Shown here in pieces: positions 6,912 to 15,796 of a stretch of DNA of 64,000 nt. A program made the position numbers and the translations under genes. The stretch spans positions 1 to 64,000 of the forward strand of contig DATGWL010000112.1 of the NCBI GenBank assembly GCA_035299505.1, read 5' to 3'. Each line of letters opens with the position of its first letter. Positions within the stretch are counted from its first letter, which is position 1. Source of the stretch: M3007 sp035299505. GTDB lineage: Bacteria; Bacteroidota; Bacteroidia; Chitinophagales; Saprospiraceae. The notes below the pieces were generated by a model, which was not told where the DNA came from, searched no databases, and was given only the letters and a program-made list of their open reading frames with translations.

Positions 6912-8924
6912 ATGTCCAAACAACAGCGTAAACCAGCTAGCCAACCGGCAGGCGCCTCTGCGAACCAACCAACAACCATTACTCCGGGCTTTTTTGCCAA
7001 TACCCTGCTGCAAAGTGCCCTGATATTCGCTATCGCATTTCTGTTTTATGCCAATACCCTCGGACACGGGTTTGTGTTGGATGATGCCATCGTGATTACC
7101 GACAATATGTACACCCAACAAGGGGTTAAAGGCATTGGCGGAATTATGTCCAAGGATACCTTCTTCGGATTTTTCAAGGTAGAAGGCAAAGAAACACTGG
7201 TTTCCGGTGGTCGTTACCGTCCGATGACCCTGGTGCTTTTTGCCATCATCTATCAGATCAGCACAGGGCCCTTTATTTTCCACCTGTTCACAGTGCTGTT
7301 GTTCGCTTTAACCTGTGTAGTGCTATATCGCACACTTTTGCTACTCTTACAACCAGCCAATCAGGGTGCTGCGCCTGGCTCCTGGGCTGCCGGAGCGCCC
7401 ATGGTGGCATGGTTCAGCAGTGTGCTGTTTGCGGTTCACCCCATTCACACCGAAGTAGTGGCTAACATCAAGGGTTGCGATGAAATTCTGACCCTTTTGG
7501 GGTGTCTTGGCGCCTTATATTTTACCCTGAAGGCCTGGGATACACAACAAATGAAGTGGGCTCTACTGGCTGGCATCTCCTTTTTTATAGCCAGTTTGTC
7601 TAAAGAAAATGCTGCGGCTTATGTGGTGCTGATTCCATTGGCACTGCTCATTTTCCGGTCCAATGTAACAAACGGGAAAAGCTCTGTTTGGAAGGCCTCA
7701 ATACCCATTTTCGCCGCTTTTGCCGTATTTTTTCTGCTTCGGGGTACCATCCTGCAATGGCGGTTTGGCGGCGAACCCATGGAGTTAATGAACAACCCGT
7801 TCCTGAAACTGGAAGGGAATCAATGGGTAAAATTCGCTCCGGCAGAGCGTTTGGCTACCATCTTTTACACCCTCTGGAGATATGTACAACTGCTGTTTGT
7901 ACCGCATCCATTGACCCACGACTATTACCCTCGCCAGATTGACATCAAAAGTTTTGGAGATCCTCAGGTGCTGCTCAGTGTAGTATTGTATTTCAGCATG
8001 GCTTATGTGGCCATCCGCGGTATTGGCAAGAAAGACCCACTTGCTTTTGGCATTCTGCTGTACCTCCTGCCTCTGGGTATTGTTTCCAATCTTGTGTTCC
8101 CAATCGGCACCAACATGGGCGAACGCTTCGCATTCATGCCTTCCGTTGGTTTTTGCTTCATCATAGGTTTACTGCTCTGCCGGGCCTGGCAACGCAGCCC
8201 AACTCCTACCCTGATCGCTTTTGGTGTAGTAGCCGCCCTTTTTGGGTTAAAAACCATACTGCGCAACCCGGCCTGGCATAGCAATGAAAAGCTGTTTATG
8301 ACGGATGCCGCTATTTCAACCAACAGCGCCAAACTGCAAAATGCTTGTGGAGGCGTCCTGTTTGACCGTGCTACCAAGGAAAAAGACCCGGAAAAACAGC
8401 GTACTCTATGCCTGCAAGCCCTGCCCCACCTGAATCAGGCCATCAAAATTTATCCAAACTATAAGGATGCCTACATCAGCCGCGGTGGCGCCCATTTCGT
8501 CCTTCGGGAATTCCCTGAAGCCATTGCCGATTATCGCCGGGCTGCCCAGCTTGCGCCAGATGATGCCAAACTTAAAACCTATCTGGCACTGGCATTGCGG
8601 GATGGCGGCAGGTATTATGGCGAAGAAAAAAGCGACATCGCCAATGCCTTCAAATGCTTCGAAGAATCCTGGCAAATCAACCCAAAAGACCCCGAAACAG
8701 CGCGTTTGATGGGTGTTGCCAACGGTATTCAGGGCGATCACGCCAAAGCCATTGAATGGTTCACCAAAGCAGTGGACGTAGCGCCAAAAGATGCCGGCTA
8801 TATCTGGGATCTGGGCCTGGCATACGCCGCATCCGGAAATATGGCCAAATGGGATGAACTACGCCAAAAGGCCCTCAGCATCGATCCCACCATCGCCGAA
8901 CGCAGAGGCAAAGGTGGAAGGTAA
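6912..8924 (+). CDS. TMTC-like membrane glycosyltransferase with C-terminal TPR repeats
   Basis: 670 residues. About ten to twelve hydrophobic helices span residues 30-465, followed by TPR repeats from about 490 to the end (LNQAIKIYPNYKDAYISRGG, FPEAIADYRRAAQLAPDDAK, HAKAIEWFTKAVDVAPKDAG). The first loop has HGFVLDDAIVITDN; paired acidic residues there mark GT-C glycosyltransferases, and VHPIHTEVVANIKGCDEIL is shared with the TMTC/DUF1736 group. Animal TMTC proteins O-mannosylate proteins. By analogy this enzyme would transfer a lipid-linked sugar to a protein, with the TPR tail for substrate contact, but donor and acceptor are unknown. The TPR tail is on the opposite end from any signal sequence. 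Confidence 0.85.
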   Translation: MSKQQRKPASQPAGASANQPTTITPGFFANTLLQSALIFAIAFLFYANTLGHGFVLDDAIVITDNMYTQQGVKGIGGIMSKDTFFGFFKVEGKETLVSGGRYRPMTLVLFAIIYQISTGPFIFHLFTVLLFALTCVVLYRTLLLLLQPANQGAAPGSWAAGAPMVAWFSSVLFAVHPIHTEVVANIKGCDEILTLLGCLGALYFTLKAWDTQQMKWALLAGISFFIASLSKENAAAYVVLIPLALLIFRSNVTNGKSSVWKASIPIFAAFAVFFLLRGTILQWRFGGEPMELMNNPFLKLEGNQWVKFAPAERLATIFYTLWRYVQLLFVPHPLTHDYYPRQIDIKSFGDPQVLLSVVLYFSMAYVAIRGIGKKDPLAFGILLYLLPLGIVSNLVFPIGTNMGERFAFMPSVGFCFIIGLLLCRAWQRSPTPTLIAFGVVAALFGLKTILRNPAWHSNEKLFMTDAAISTNSAKLQNACGGVLFDRATKEKDPEKQRTLCLQALPHLNQAIKIYPNYKDAYISRGGAHFVLREFPEAIADYRRAAQLAPDDAKLKTYLALALRDGGRYYGEEKSDIANAFKCFEESWQINPKDPETARLMGVANGIQGDHAKAIEWFTKAVDVAPKDAGYIWDLGLAYAASGNMAKWDELRQKALSIDPTIAERRGKGGR

Positions 8925-8948
8925 TAGGGGATTAAGGGGAAACTTCCT

Positions 8949-8956
8949 TACCTTTG
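8949..8956 (+). promoter_or_regulatory. Candidate -7 element for ffh
   Basis: TACCTTTG, a perfect TAnnTTTG match, about 100 bases upstream of the ffh start. No convincing -33 TTG. Confidence 0.35.
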
Positions 8957-9054
8957 CGGCCTTCATTCCTGCAAGAGTGGATCAGGACGATTTTATAATC
9001 TCAAACTACCTTCGCTGGAAGTCAAATTAACCATCACTACTGCATCATAGTACA

Positions 9055-10431
9055 ATGTTCGAAAGTTTAAGTGACCGTTTAGAGAGCGCGTTTAAAGTAT
9101 TAAGTGGCAACAACCGCATAACAGAACTCAACGTTGCCGAAAGCATCAAGGAAATCCGTCGTGCACTGGTTGCTGCCGACGTGAACTATAAGATTGCCAA
9201 AGACTTCACCGACCGGGTTAAAGAAAAAGCTCTGGGTACAGAAAACGTGCTCAAAAGCGTATCGCCCGGCCAATTGATGATCAAAATCGTCAGCGATGAG
9301 CTCACCGAGCTCATGGGCGGACAAAGTGTGGGCATCAATGTCAAAGGCAATCCGGGCGTTGTATTGGTAGCCGGTCTGCAAGGTTCCGGTAAAACCACCT
9401 TTAGCGGCAAATTGGCCAAACACCTCAAGGAACAACGCAAAATGCGCCCCTTGCTGGTAGCCTGCGACGTATACCGTCCGGCCGCTATTGATCAGCTTAC
9501 GGTGCTTGCAGATAGCATTGGCGTAAGCATCTACAAAGAAATTGAGAACAAAAATCCGGTCGATATTGCCCGCAACGCTGTAGCCTTCGCCAAGGCCAAT
9601 AGCCACGATGTGGTAATTGTGGATACCGCTGGTCGTCTGGCCGTAGATGAAGCCATGATGGAAGAGGTGGAAAACATCAAAAAGGCACTCAATCCAACTG
9701 AGACGCTTTTTGTGGTGGACTCCATGACCGGTCAGGATGCCGTAAACACTGCAGAGGCCTTCAATAGCCGCATCAATTTTGATGGCGTGGTATTGACCAA
9801 GCTGGACGGTGATACCCGCGGTGGTGCTGCATTAACCATCAAACACACCGTTGGCAAGCCAATCAAGTTCGTCTCGCAAGGCGAGAAACTGGATGCCCTG
9901 GATATTTTCTATCCGGATCGTATGGCGCAACGGATTCTGGGCATGGGCGACATTGTTTCGCTCGTGGAAAAAGCCCAGATGGAATTCGACGAAGAAGAAG
10001 CCAAACGCCTGGAAAAACGAATCAAACAAAATAAGTTTGATTTCAACGACTTCCTGGGCCAGATGCAAATGATCAAAAAAATGGGGGATCTGAAAAGTCT
10101 TATGGCCATGATTCCGGGCATGGATAAAGCCCTGAAAGATGCACCTATCGACGATAAAGCCCTGGTGCGCGTGGAAGCCATTATTCAAAGTATGACTCCC
10201 TGGGAACGCGCCAACCCGGATGGCATCACCCTTTCCCGCAAAAAACGCCTGGCTAAAGGTTGTGGACAAAATCTGGATCAGATCAATTTGTTCATGAAGA
10301 ACTTCAACCAGATGCGGCAAATGATGCACTCTTTCTCCAAAATGCCGGCTGGCCGTATGGGTATGCCTGGCGGTGGCGGCATGAATATGCCTGCGCCCAA
10401 GGGTGGGATTTCGAGGTTTAAAAAGCGATAG
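9055..10431 (+). CDS. ffh: Signal recognition particle protein Ffh
   Basis: 458 residues, the SRP54 GTPase that binds signal sequences with 4.5S RNA and delivers ribosomes to FtsY for co-translational membrane insertion. The helical N domain (about 1-85) is followed by the G domain with GLQGSGKTTFSGKL (P-loop, near residue 105), DTAGRLAVDE, the SRP-specific SMTGQDAVNTA and TKLDGDTRGGA. The methionine-rich M domain (about 300-440) ends in a GMPGGGGMNMP tail. All GTPase motifs are present and the length is normal. It stands as a single gene with its own -7 element about 100 bp upstream. The SRP RNA gene was not found nearby. Confidence 0.98.
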   Translation: MFESLSDRLESAFKVLSGNNRITELNVAESIKEIRRALVAADVNYKIAKDFTDRVKEKALGTENVLKSVSPGQLMIKIVSDELTELMGGQSVGINVKGNPGVVLVAGLQGSGKTTFSGKLAKHLKEQRKMRPLLVACDVYRPAAIDQLTVLADSIGVSIYKEIENKNPVDIARNAVAFAKANSHDVVIVDTAGRLAVDEAMMEEVENIKKALNPTETLFVVDSMTGQDAVNTAEAFNSRINFDGVVLTKLDGDTRGGAALTIKHTVGKPIKFVSQGEKLDALDIFYPDRMAQRILGMGDIVSLVEKAQMEFDEEEAKRLEKRIKQNKFDFNDFLGQMQMIKKMGDLKSLMAMIPGMDKALKDAPIDDKALVRVEAIIQSMTPWERANPDGITLSRKKRLAKGCGQNLDQINLFMKNFNQMRQMMHSFSKMPAGRMGMPGGGGMNMPAPKGGISRFKKR

Positions 10432-10512
10432 ATTAAAACGCCCTTCTCCTTGGAATTTTTCCGGGTATTGAATTGGCCTTTTGACCGCTAAATTTACAAA
10501 GTAATTGCCCCC

Positions 10513-11136
10513 ATGTTCAAACCTCTTTACACTTTGTCTGTCATTTTGACGCTTTTATCGGTCTCAAATCTGAAGGCACAAATCAAACAGATCTCCTTAT
10601 CGGGCACCTTTGCTCCAATTATTAATACCATCAATATCACTGAGATAAACCATACCGCTATAGGCGCATCAATCGAGTTCGAATATAAATCCAAAAGGCA
10701 CGTATCCTTTGGAATGGAGTTAGATTGGCAGAAATACAAACCAGAGGCCGTCTATGTGCAACCACACAATATATCTAACTCAGTATTGATTAAATACTTT
10801 ATCGAGCGGAATCAGCTTAACCTACGGCCTATATTTCGGTATTATTGGAAGGAAGGTTTTGAGGGCTTTTATGCCGGGGGGTTCGGCGTGTATTCTTATT
10901 TAATGACAACACCAAAAGAGAGTCCTATGGTTATTGGTTATCCTAGTACAACTATAGATTATGCATATAAATCTGCGGCAGGTTTTGGACTTACCTGTGG
11001 CTATCGGTTCAAATTGACACCTGCATTGAAGTTATCGGCCTTGGGCAACTATCAGGTAGTTTTTAGTGAAATCCGGGACGATAACAGCGCCCACCAGGAT
11101 CTCCAGTTTGGCTTGGGATTAAACTGGGCATTTTGA
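10513..11136 (+). CDS. Outer-membrane beta-barrel protein
   Basis: 207 residues with a signal peptide (MFKPLYTLSVILTLLSVSNLKAQ, cleavage after KAQ) and alternating hydrophobic/aromatic strands ending in LGLNWAF, an aromatic C-terminus typical of barrels. Likely eight strands by length. It shares several motifs with the next gene (FGxELDWQ, the GFYxGxFG turn, YGYRFxLTP-like segment), so the two are tandem paralogues. No specific function can be assigned. The three barrel genes look richer in A+T than ffh and prmA on either side. Confidence 0.82.
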   Translation: MFKPLYTLSVILTLLSVSNLKAQIKQISLSGTFAPIINTINITEINHTAIGASIEFEYKSKRHVSFGMELDWQKYKPEAVYVQPHNISNSVLIKYFIERNQLNLRPIFRYYWKEGFEGFYAGGFGVYSYLMTTPKESPMVIGYPSTTIDYAYKSAAGFGLTCGYRFKLTPALKLSALGNYQVVFSEIRDDNSAHQDLQFGLGLNWAF

Positions 11137-11185
11137 CGTTGGCGGCAAAAATATGCCTATACCTAAACCAATTAATGCACAGATA

Positions 11186-11824
11186 ATGGCTGCTAATAAC
11201 CGAAAGATCTACTGTAGGTGTATATTTTTATGGGCACTGCTCCTGGAGGCCGGGCAGGTATTCAGCCAATCTACCCTCCTGAGTTTATCGGGCACTTACG
11301 GCATTGTTTCCGTCGAGTCGCCGGGGAAATCTATCGACAGGAGAACCGGTGGACTTCAGACCGGGCTGGAGTATCGTTTCAGGAAAAAATTCTCATTTGG
11401 AGCAGAGCTGGATTGGCAATCCATCGGAGTTTACCCTGAGACAGTTTCACCCGTCTCACCCGCATCAAGCAAACCTTCTGTTACATACGAAGTCAAAACT
11501 AACCAGCTGAGCGGCCGGATTTTGGCCCGTTATTATATTAAAAAGTCGCTTAAAGGCTTTTACATTGGCGTATTTGGCAACTTTTCCTTCCACCTTACCG
11601 ACACCAATGGCTACCCGGAAGATGGCGCCTATCCGGCGCGGAACAATGATTTTTCAGACCATATTTACAGGGGCGGCGGCTTGACCTATGGCTATCGTTT
11701 TCAGCTCACGCCAAAGGCAGGCGGGCATTTATCCCTGAGCCATCAAAGGATTTGGAACAACAATAATCCTGATTTCATACAAACCAGCCATCGGGCAGGA
11801 ATCGGTTTACAATACATATTTTGA
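11186..11824 (+). CDS. Outer-membrane beta-barrel protein, paralogue of the preceding gene
   Basis: I chose the ATG at 11186 because it places a signal peptide (KIYCRCIFLWALLLEAGQVFSQ) at the N-terminus; the open frame begins earlier. The 212-residue product has barrel-like strands and a final AGIGLQYIF. Shared with its neighbour upstream are FGAELDWQ, ARYYIKKSLKGFYIGVFGNF and LTYGYRFQLTP. This points to a local duplication with strong divergence. Its loops are proline/serine-rich (PVSPASSKPS). Function unknown. The stop codon lies 62 bp before the next barrel gene's start. Confidence 0.8.
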   Translation: MAANNRKIYCRCIFLWALLLEAGQVFSQSTLLSLSGTYGIVSVESPGKSIDRRTGGLQTGLEYRFRKKFSFGAELDWQSIGVYPETVSPVSPASSKPSVTYEVKTNQLSGRILARYYIKKSLKGFYIGVFGNFSFHLTDTNGYPEDGAYPARNNDFSDHIYRGGGLTYGYRFQLTPKAGGHLSLSHQRIWNNNNPDFIQTSHRAGIGLQYIF

Positions 11825-11886
11825 TAAAATTGGTTTTACCCAACCCTTATCGCTGCTATTCCGTCAACATACGAAAATCACTTGCC

Positions 11887-12642
11887 ATGATACGACTATT
11901 ACTTTTCGTTTGTTTGACCGGTTTTTCCCACATGGCTTACAGCCAATCCGGGAAATTTCAATTTGGCCTGTTGGTAAAAGGAGGCAATTTCACATTGCCT
12001 AATGCCAAAAGTGAACTGTCGGGCTTTAGGTATCAGGATAACATTAAATCCGGATTCAAACCCGGGTACCAGCATACCTTTGGAGTGTATGGAGCATACC
12101 GGATCAGCCCTCAATTCAGCATCATAGCCGAACTTAGTTACCGATTATCTTATTTCGAATACTTTGAAACCCAACAATATCAGGTTTTTGATATCTCCGG
12201 AATTCTAAAAGGGACATCCAGATACGAATATAAGTCAACGACGAATAGCCTGGTTGCGCCAATAAAGTTTCAGTTTAGTCCTAAAAAACTACCCAAATGG
12301 CACTTTCAGGCTGGAGGAGGTATCTGCCATAATACTACGGTTAAAAACGAGCAGACCTCTATTTTCCAATTAACCGGCGCCCAGGATTCTAAATCCAGTA
12401 CGGAATTTGGCTCCAACCTTTGGGAAACCTCTGATTTTCGATCGCATTTCACAACAGGTATACTTTACCAGATCAGTAATAACACCAAAATAGGGATAGA
12501 ATATTTGTTTGAACGGTACTACACCCAGGAAGGGGATAGTTATTTTTCAGGTAATCCATTAATTGATTTCATCTACTTGGGCTCATACCCTCCTAGTATG
12601 CATAGTTTTTCCGTCTCTTTGCAGCACAATTTGCTGCATTAG
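11887..12642 (+). CDS. Outer-membrane beta-barrel protein (porin-like family)
   Basis: From the ATG at 11887 (MIRLLLFVCLTGFSHMAYSQ, a good signal peptide) the protein is 251 residues. It has the OMP_b-brl_2-like pattern of amphipathic strands (FQFGLLVKGGNFTLP, FGVYGAYRISPQFSIIAELSYRLSYF, WHFQAGGGICHNTT, TKIGIEYLFERYY). It is not obviously a copy of the two barrel genes upstream. It ends only 3 bp before prmA, so the two are probably transcribed together, although no functional link is known. Confidence 0.8.
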   Translation: MIRLLLFVCLTGFSHMAYSQSGKFQFGLLVKGGNFTLPNAKSELSGFRYQDNIKSGFKPGYQHTFGVYGAYRISPQFSIIAELSYRLSYFEYFETQQYQVFDISGILKGTSRYEYKSTTNSLVAPIKFQFSPKKLPKWHFQAGGGICHNTTVKNEQTSIFQLTGAQDSKSSTEFGSNLWETSDFRSHFTTGILYQISNNTKIGIEYLFERYYTQEGDSYFSGNPLIDFIYLGSYPPSMHSFSVSLQHNLLH

Positions 12643-12645
12643 AAT

Positions 12646-13473
12646 ATGAACTACCTGCAATATACCTTCCAAACGGCTCCTGAAAACGTTGATTTGCTCA
12701 TTGCATTTCTGTCAGACAGTCCATTCGACACCTTTGAGGAAACAGAAGAGGGCTTTTTGGCCTTTGCTCCCGCTACCGCTGAAGAAGCAGATATTGAAGT
12801 ACAATTAACTGAACTTCAGAAGCAATTCTCATTTTCCTTTCAAAAAAGCCTCATTGAAGGCCAAAACTGGAACGAACTCTGGGAAAGCAATTTTCAACCG
12901 GTTATCGTAGATGATTACTGTGCCGTTCGCGCCGATTTTCACGAACCCATACCTGGCAAAAAATGGGAACTGGTGATAAACCCTAAAATGGCTTTTGGCA
13001 CCGGGCACCACGAAACCACCTGGCAGTGCATTGCCGCCATTGAGCACCTGCCCATGCAAGGCGCTCATATCCTCGACTATGGCTGTGGAACGGGCATTCT
13101 GGCTATTCTTGCTGCCAAAGAAGGAGCAGCCGTGGTGGAAGCCGTAGACATTGAGGAGCAATCCTACCTCAATACCATGGAGAACAGCGCCGCCAATGGC
13201 GTGCCGCATGTCATCGCGCGCCTGGGCACCATAGATGCTGTTCAGGGTAGAGATTTCGACGGGATTTTAGCCAATATCAACCGGCATGTGATCCTGGAAT
13301 CTCTGCCACGCTTAGCTGAACTGATCAAACCGGGCGGCTGGTTGCTCATCTCGGGTATTCTGCTCACCGATGAAGATATCGTCACAGACGCCGCATTACA
13401 GGCTGGCTTTGAAAAAAAAGAGATGAAAAGTCGGGGAAACTGGCTTTGCGGGGTATTTCACATGCGTGCCTGA
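12646..13473 (+). CDS. prmA: Ribosomal protein L11 methyltransferase
   Basis: 275 residues. An N-terminal substrate-recognition domain (about 1-105, with WNELWESNFQPV) is followed by a Rossmann methyltransferase domain. MAFGTGHHETTWQC contains the family's conserved GTGHHET, and LDYGCGTGILAILAAKEGA is the S-adenosylmethionine motif I. DGILANINRHVI supplies the N-I-N catalytic region. It trimethylates lysines and the N-terminus of ribosomal protein L11. Length and motifs are normal for PrmA. It follows the barrel gene by 3 bp and precedes guaA by 63 bp. Confidence 0.95.
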   Translation: MNYLQYTFQTAPENVDLLIAFLSDSPFDTFEETEEGFLAFAPATAEEADIEVQLTELQKQFSFSFQKSLIEGQNWNELWESNFQPVIVDDYCAVRADFHEPIPGKKWELVINPKMAFGTGHHETTWQCIAAIEHLPMQGAHILDYGCGTGILAILAAKEGAAVVEAVDIEEQSYLNTMENSAANGVPHVIARLGTIDAVQGRDFDGILANINRHVILESLPRLAELIKPGGWLLISGILLTDEDIVTDAALQAGFEKKEMKSRGNWLCGVFHMRA

Positions 13474-13487
13474 TCAAGGGATTTGCG

Positions 13488-13495
13488 TAACTTTG
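13488..13495 (+). promoter_or_regulatory. Candidate -7 element for guaA
   Basis: TAACTTTG, a perfect TAnnTTTG match, 41 bases before the chosen guaA ATG. It supports the ATG at 13537 over the earlier open-frame start at 13483, which lies upstream of this element. Confidence 0.4.
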
Positions 13496-13536
13496 CGCCT
13501 TCTTTCCAGGAACCCCCATCGCCTCACCCTTTACGT

Positions 13537-15075
13537 ATGCAAAAAATCCTTATTCTCGATTTTGGATCACAATACACCCAACTCATCGCACGGCGTGTGC
13601 GTGAAATGAACGTGTATTGCGAGATTGTCCCTTACAACAAAATGCCCGAGCTCACAGACGACATCATGGGTGTTATCCTCTCAGGCAGCCCATTTTCTGT
13701 TCGCTGGGAAAATGCGCTCCGACTGGATCTGAATCAGATTGCGGGCAAAAAGCCAATGCTTGGCATCTGTTACGGCGCACAGTTGACAGCCGATTTTTTC
13801 GGCGGTGAAGTGGCACAATCCTCCAAACGGGAATACGGTAAGGTGATGCTTCAGCACCATGCCTCCAACGATCCGTTCTTCCAGGGCATTTCCAAACGCT
13901 CTCAGGTTTGGATGAGTCACTCTGATACCATCGTTCGGATGCCAGAAGGATTTGAAGTTCTGGGCAATTCAGATACCATTCCGTATGCGGCTTTTCGCTC
14001 TGTAGAGGGCAAATTTGCTACTCCGGTTTACGGCATTCAATTCCACCCGGAAGTGTACCATAGTCTGGAAGGTTTCGAAATTCTGAAAAATTTCGTGCAC
14101 GATATCTGCGGTTGCTCCGGCGACTGGACCGCCCAACATTTTGTGGAAGAAACCATTGCAGAACTTCGGGAAAAGATTGGCCAGGAAAAGGTCATCATGG
14201 CTTTGTCGGGCGGAGTGGATAGCACTGTTGCGGCTACTTTACTGCACCGGGCTATTGGAGATCGCCTGTTTTGTTTTTTTGTAGACAACGGTTTGTTGCG
14301 CAAAAATGAATTTCAGGAAGTGCTGGATTCCTATAAAGGTATGGGGTTGAATATTGAAGGGGTAGATGCCAGAGAGCGTTTTTATACAGCCCTTGCCGGA
14401 GTTAGCGATCCGGAACAAAAACGGAAAATCATTGGCAAGCTGTTTATTGATATTTTCGAAGAAGAAAGTGAAGCGCATCCTGATTTCCAATGGCTTGGCC
14501 AGGGGACTATTTATCCGGATGTTATTGAATCTGTGAGTGTACACGGACCATCCGTTACCATCAAAAGTCACCACAACGTAGGCGGCCTTCCTGAAAAGCT
14601 CAAGCTGAAAATCGTTGAACCACTCCGATCCTTGTTCAAAGACGAGGTGCGCAGAGTGGGTAAAGAACTCCACGTGTCTCCCAATATCCTCAACCGGCAC
14701 CCGTTCCCCGGTCCGGGCCTGGGTATCCGGATTCTGGGCGATATCACCCCTGAAAAAGTGGCTATCCTTCAAGAGGCTGACGCCATTTACATCGGCAAAC
14801 TGCGCGAACATGGATTGTACGATGAAGTTTGGCAGGCAGGCACAATCTTGTTGCCTATCCAATCCGTTGGGGTTATGGGCGATGAGCGCACCTACGAAAA
14901 AACCATTGCACTCAGGGCTGTAAGCTCCACCGACGGCATGACCGCAGAATGGAGCCGCCTGCCACACGAATTCCTGGCAGAAGTCAGCAGCGAAATCATC
15001 AACAACGTTAAAGGTATCAACCGGGTTGTGTACGATATCTCCACCAAACCACCAGCCACCATTGAGTGGGAATAA
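13537..15075 (+). CDS. guaA: GMP synthase (glutamine-hydrolysing)
   Basis: 512 residues from the ATG at 13537 (MQKILILDFGSQYTQLIARR). It makes GMP from XMP, ATP and glutamine in purine synthesis. The class I amidotransferase domain (about 1-190) has the nucleophile C78 in LGICYGAQ and the His-Glu pair in GIQFHPEV. The ATP pyrophosphatase domain follows with ALSGGVDSTVAA. The C-terminal dimerisation domain includes HPFPGPGLGIRILGD and ends with STKPPATIEWE, the invariant GMP synthase end. All catalytic residues are present. The stop is followed directly by a CACT repeat tract and the trpF-like gene. Confidence 0.98.
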   Translation: MQKILILDFGSQYTQLIARRVREMNVYCEIVPYNKMPELTDDIMGVILSGSPFSVRWENALRLDLNQIAGKKPMLGICYGAQLTADFFGGEVAQSSKREYGKVMLQHHASNDPFFQGISKRSQVWMSHSDTIVRMPEGFEVLGNSDTIPYAAFRSVEGKFATPVYGIQFHPEVYHSLEGFEILKNFVHDICGCSGDWTAQHFVEETIAELREKIGQEKVIMALSGGVDSTVAATLLHRAIGDRLFCFFVDNGLLRKNEFQEVLDSYKGMGLNIEGVDARERFYTALAGVSDPEQKRKIIGKLFIDIFEEESEAHPDFQWLGQGTIYPDVIESVSVHGPSVTIKSHHNVGGLPEKLKLKIVEPLRSLFKDEVRRVGKELHVSPNILNRHPFPGPGLGIRILGDITPEKVAILQEADAIYIGKLREHGLYDEVWQAGTILLPIQSVGVMGDERTYEKTIALRAVSSTDGMTAEWSRLPHEFLAEVSSEIINNVKGINRVVYDISTKPPATIEWE

Positions 15076-15121
15076 TTCACTCACTCACTCACTCACACAC
15101 TTACTCACTCACTCACTCACT
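15076..15121. repeat. CACT tetranucleotide tract between guaA and the trpF-like gene
   Basis: About eleven CACT/CACA/TACT units run from the guaA stop to the TTG start of the next gene. The tract stays open in the trpF frame, encoding repeated L-T-H-S, so a slipped copy number could alter the leader or fuse it to an upstream start. Confidence 0.85.
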
Positions 15122-15766
15122 TTGAAAGTCAAGATCTGTTGCATCAGTAGTGAAGAAGAAGCCCGGCAGGCAATAGCTGCAGGCGCTGCTGCGTTGGGGT
15201 TAGTGGGTGCCATGCCAAGCGGACCAGGTATCATTTCCGATGCGTTAATTGCCCAAATTGCAGCTGCCGCACCACCGGAAATTGCTACCTTCCTGCTAAC
15301 GAGTGAGACCAGCGCACAAGAGATTATCCAACATCATAAAAGGGTAAATACCAACACAATACAAATTGTAGACGCGTTACAAACTGGCACTTACCAGGAA
15401 ATAAAATCAGCTTTACCTGCCGTAAAACTGGTCCAGGTGATTCATGTATTGGGAGAAGAAGGGGTAGAAGAGGCACTGCAGGCAGCAGAATGGGTAGATT
15501 TTATACTATTGGACAGTGGAAACCCCAACCTGGGCGTTAAGGAACTGGGCGGAACCGGCCGAACCCACAATTGGAATATCAGCCGAAAAATCGTAGAACA
15601 ATCACCTGTCCCCGTTTTTCTGGCAGGAGGGTTAAAACCGGAAAATGTGCGGGCAGCCATCGATGCTGTACAACCATATGGTTTGGATCTTTGCAGTGGT
15701 GTCAGAACCGATGAAAAACTGGACCCATGGAAACTGGAAAGATTTTTTGCAGCGGTAAATGCCTAG
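15122..15766 (+). CDS. trpF: Phosphoribosylanthranilate isomerase-like protein
   Basis: I start it at TTG 15122 (MKVKICCISSEEEARQA), which matches the usual TrpF N-terminus; an ATG at 15026 would overlap guaA and translate the CACT repeat. The 214-residue product is a TIM barrel. The general-base cysteine is kept in KICC, and the general-acid aspartate in FILLDSG. GGTGRTHNW matches the family's GGTGxxFDW, and FLAGGLKPENV and GLDLCSGVRT bind phosphate. TrpF isomerises phosphoribosylanthranilate in tryptophan synthesis. No other trp gene is close, and the normally invariant ICG is ICC, so a related isomerase role cannot be excluded. Confidence 0.8.
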   Translation: MKVKICCISSEEEARQAIAAGAAALGLVGAMPSGPGIISDALIAQIAAAAPPEIATFLLTSETSAQEIIQHHKRVNTNTIQIVDALQTGTYQEIKSALPAVKLVQVIHVLGEEGVEEALQAAEWVDFILLDSGNPNLGVKELGGTGRTHNWNISRKIVEQSPVPVFLAGGLKPENVRAAIDAVQPYGLDLCSGVRTDEKLDPWKLERFFAAVNA

Positions 15767-15772
15767 ACATTT

Positions 15773-15780
15773 TACCTTTG
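15773..15780 (+). promoter_or_regulatory. Candidate -7 element for lptE
   Basis: TACCTTTG, perfect TAnnTTTG, 16 bases before the lptE start codon, with a TTTG at 15746-15749 about 23 bases further upstream as a possible -33 element. Confidence 0.4.
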
Positions 15781-15796
15781 AACATCTGACAAACAA

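Noticed and set aside
14239..15084. A 281-codon open frame antisense to guaA
   Set aside because: It is the complement of strongly conserved GMP synthase codons and has no domain-like features.
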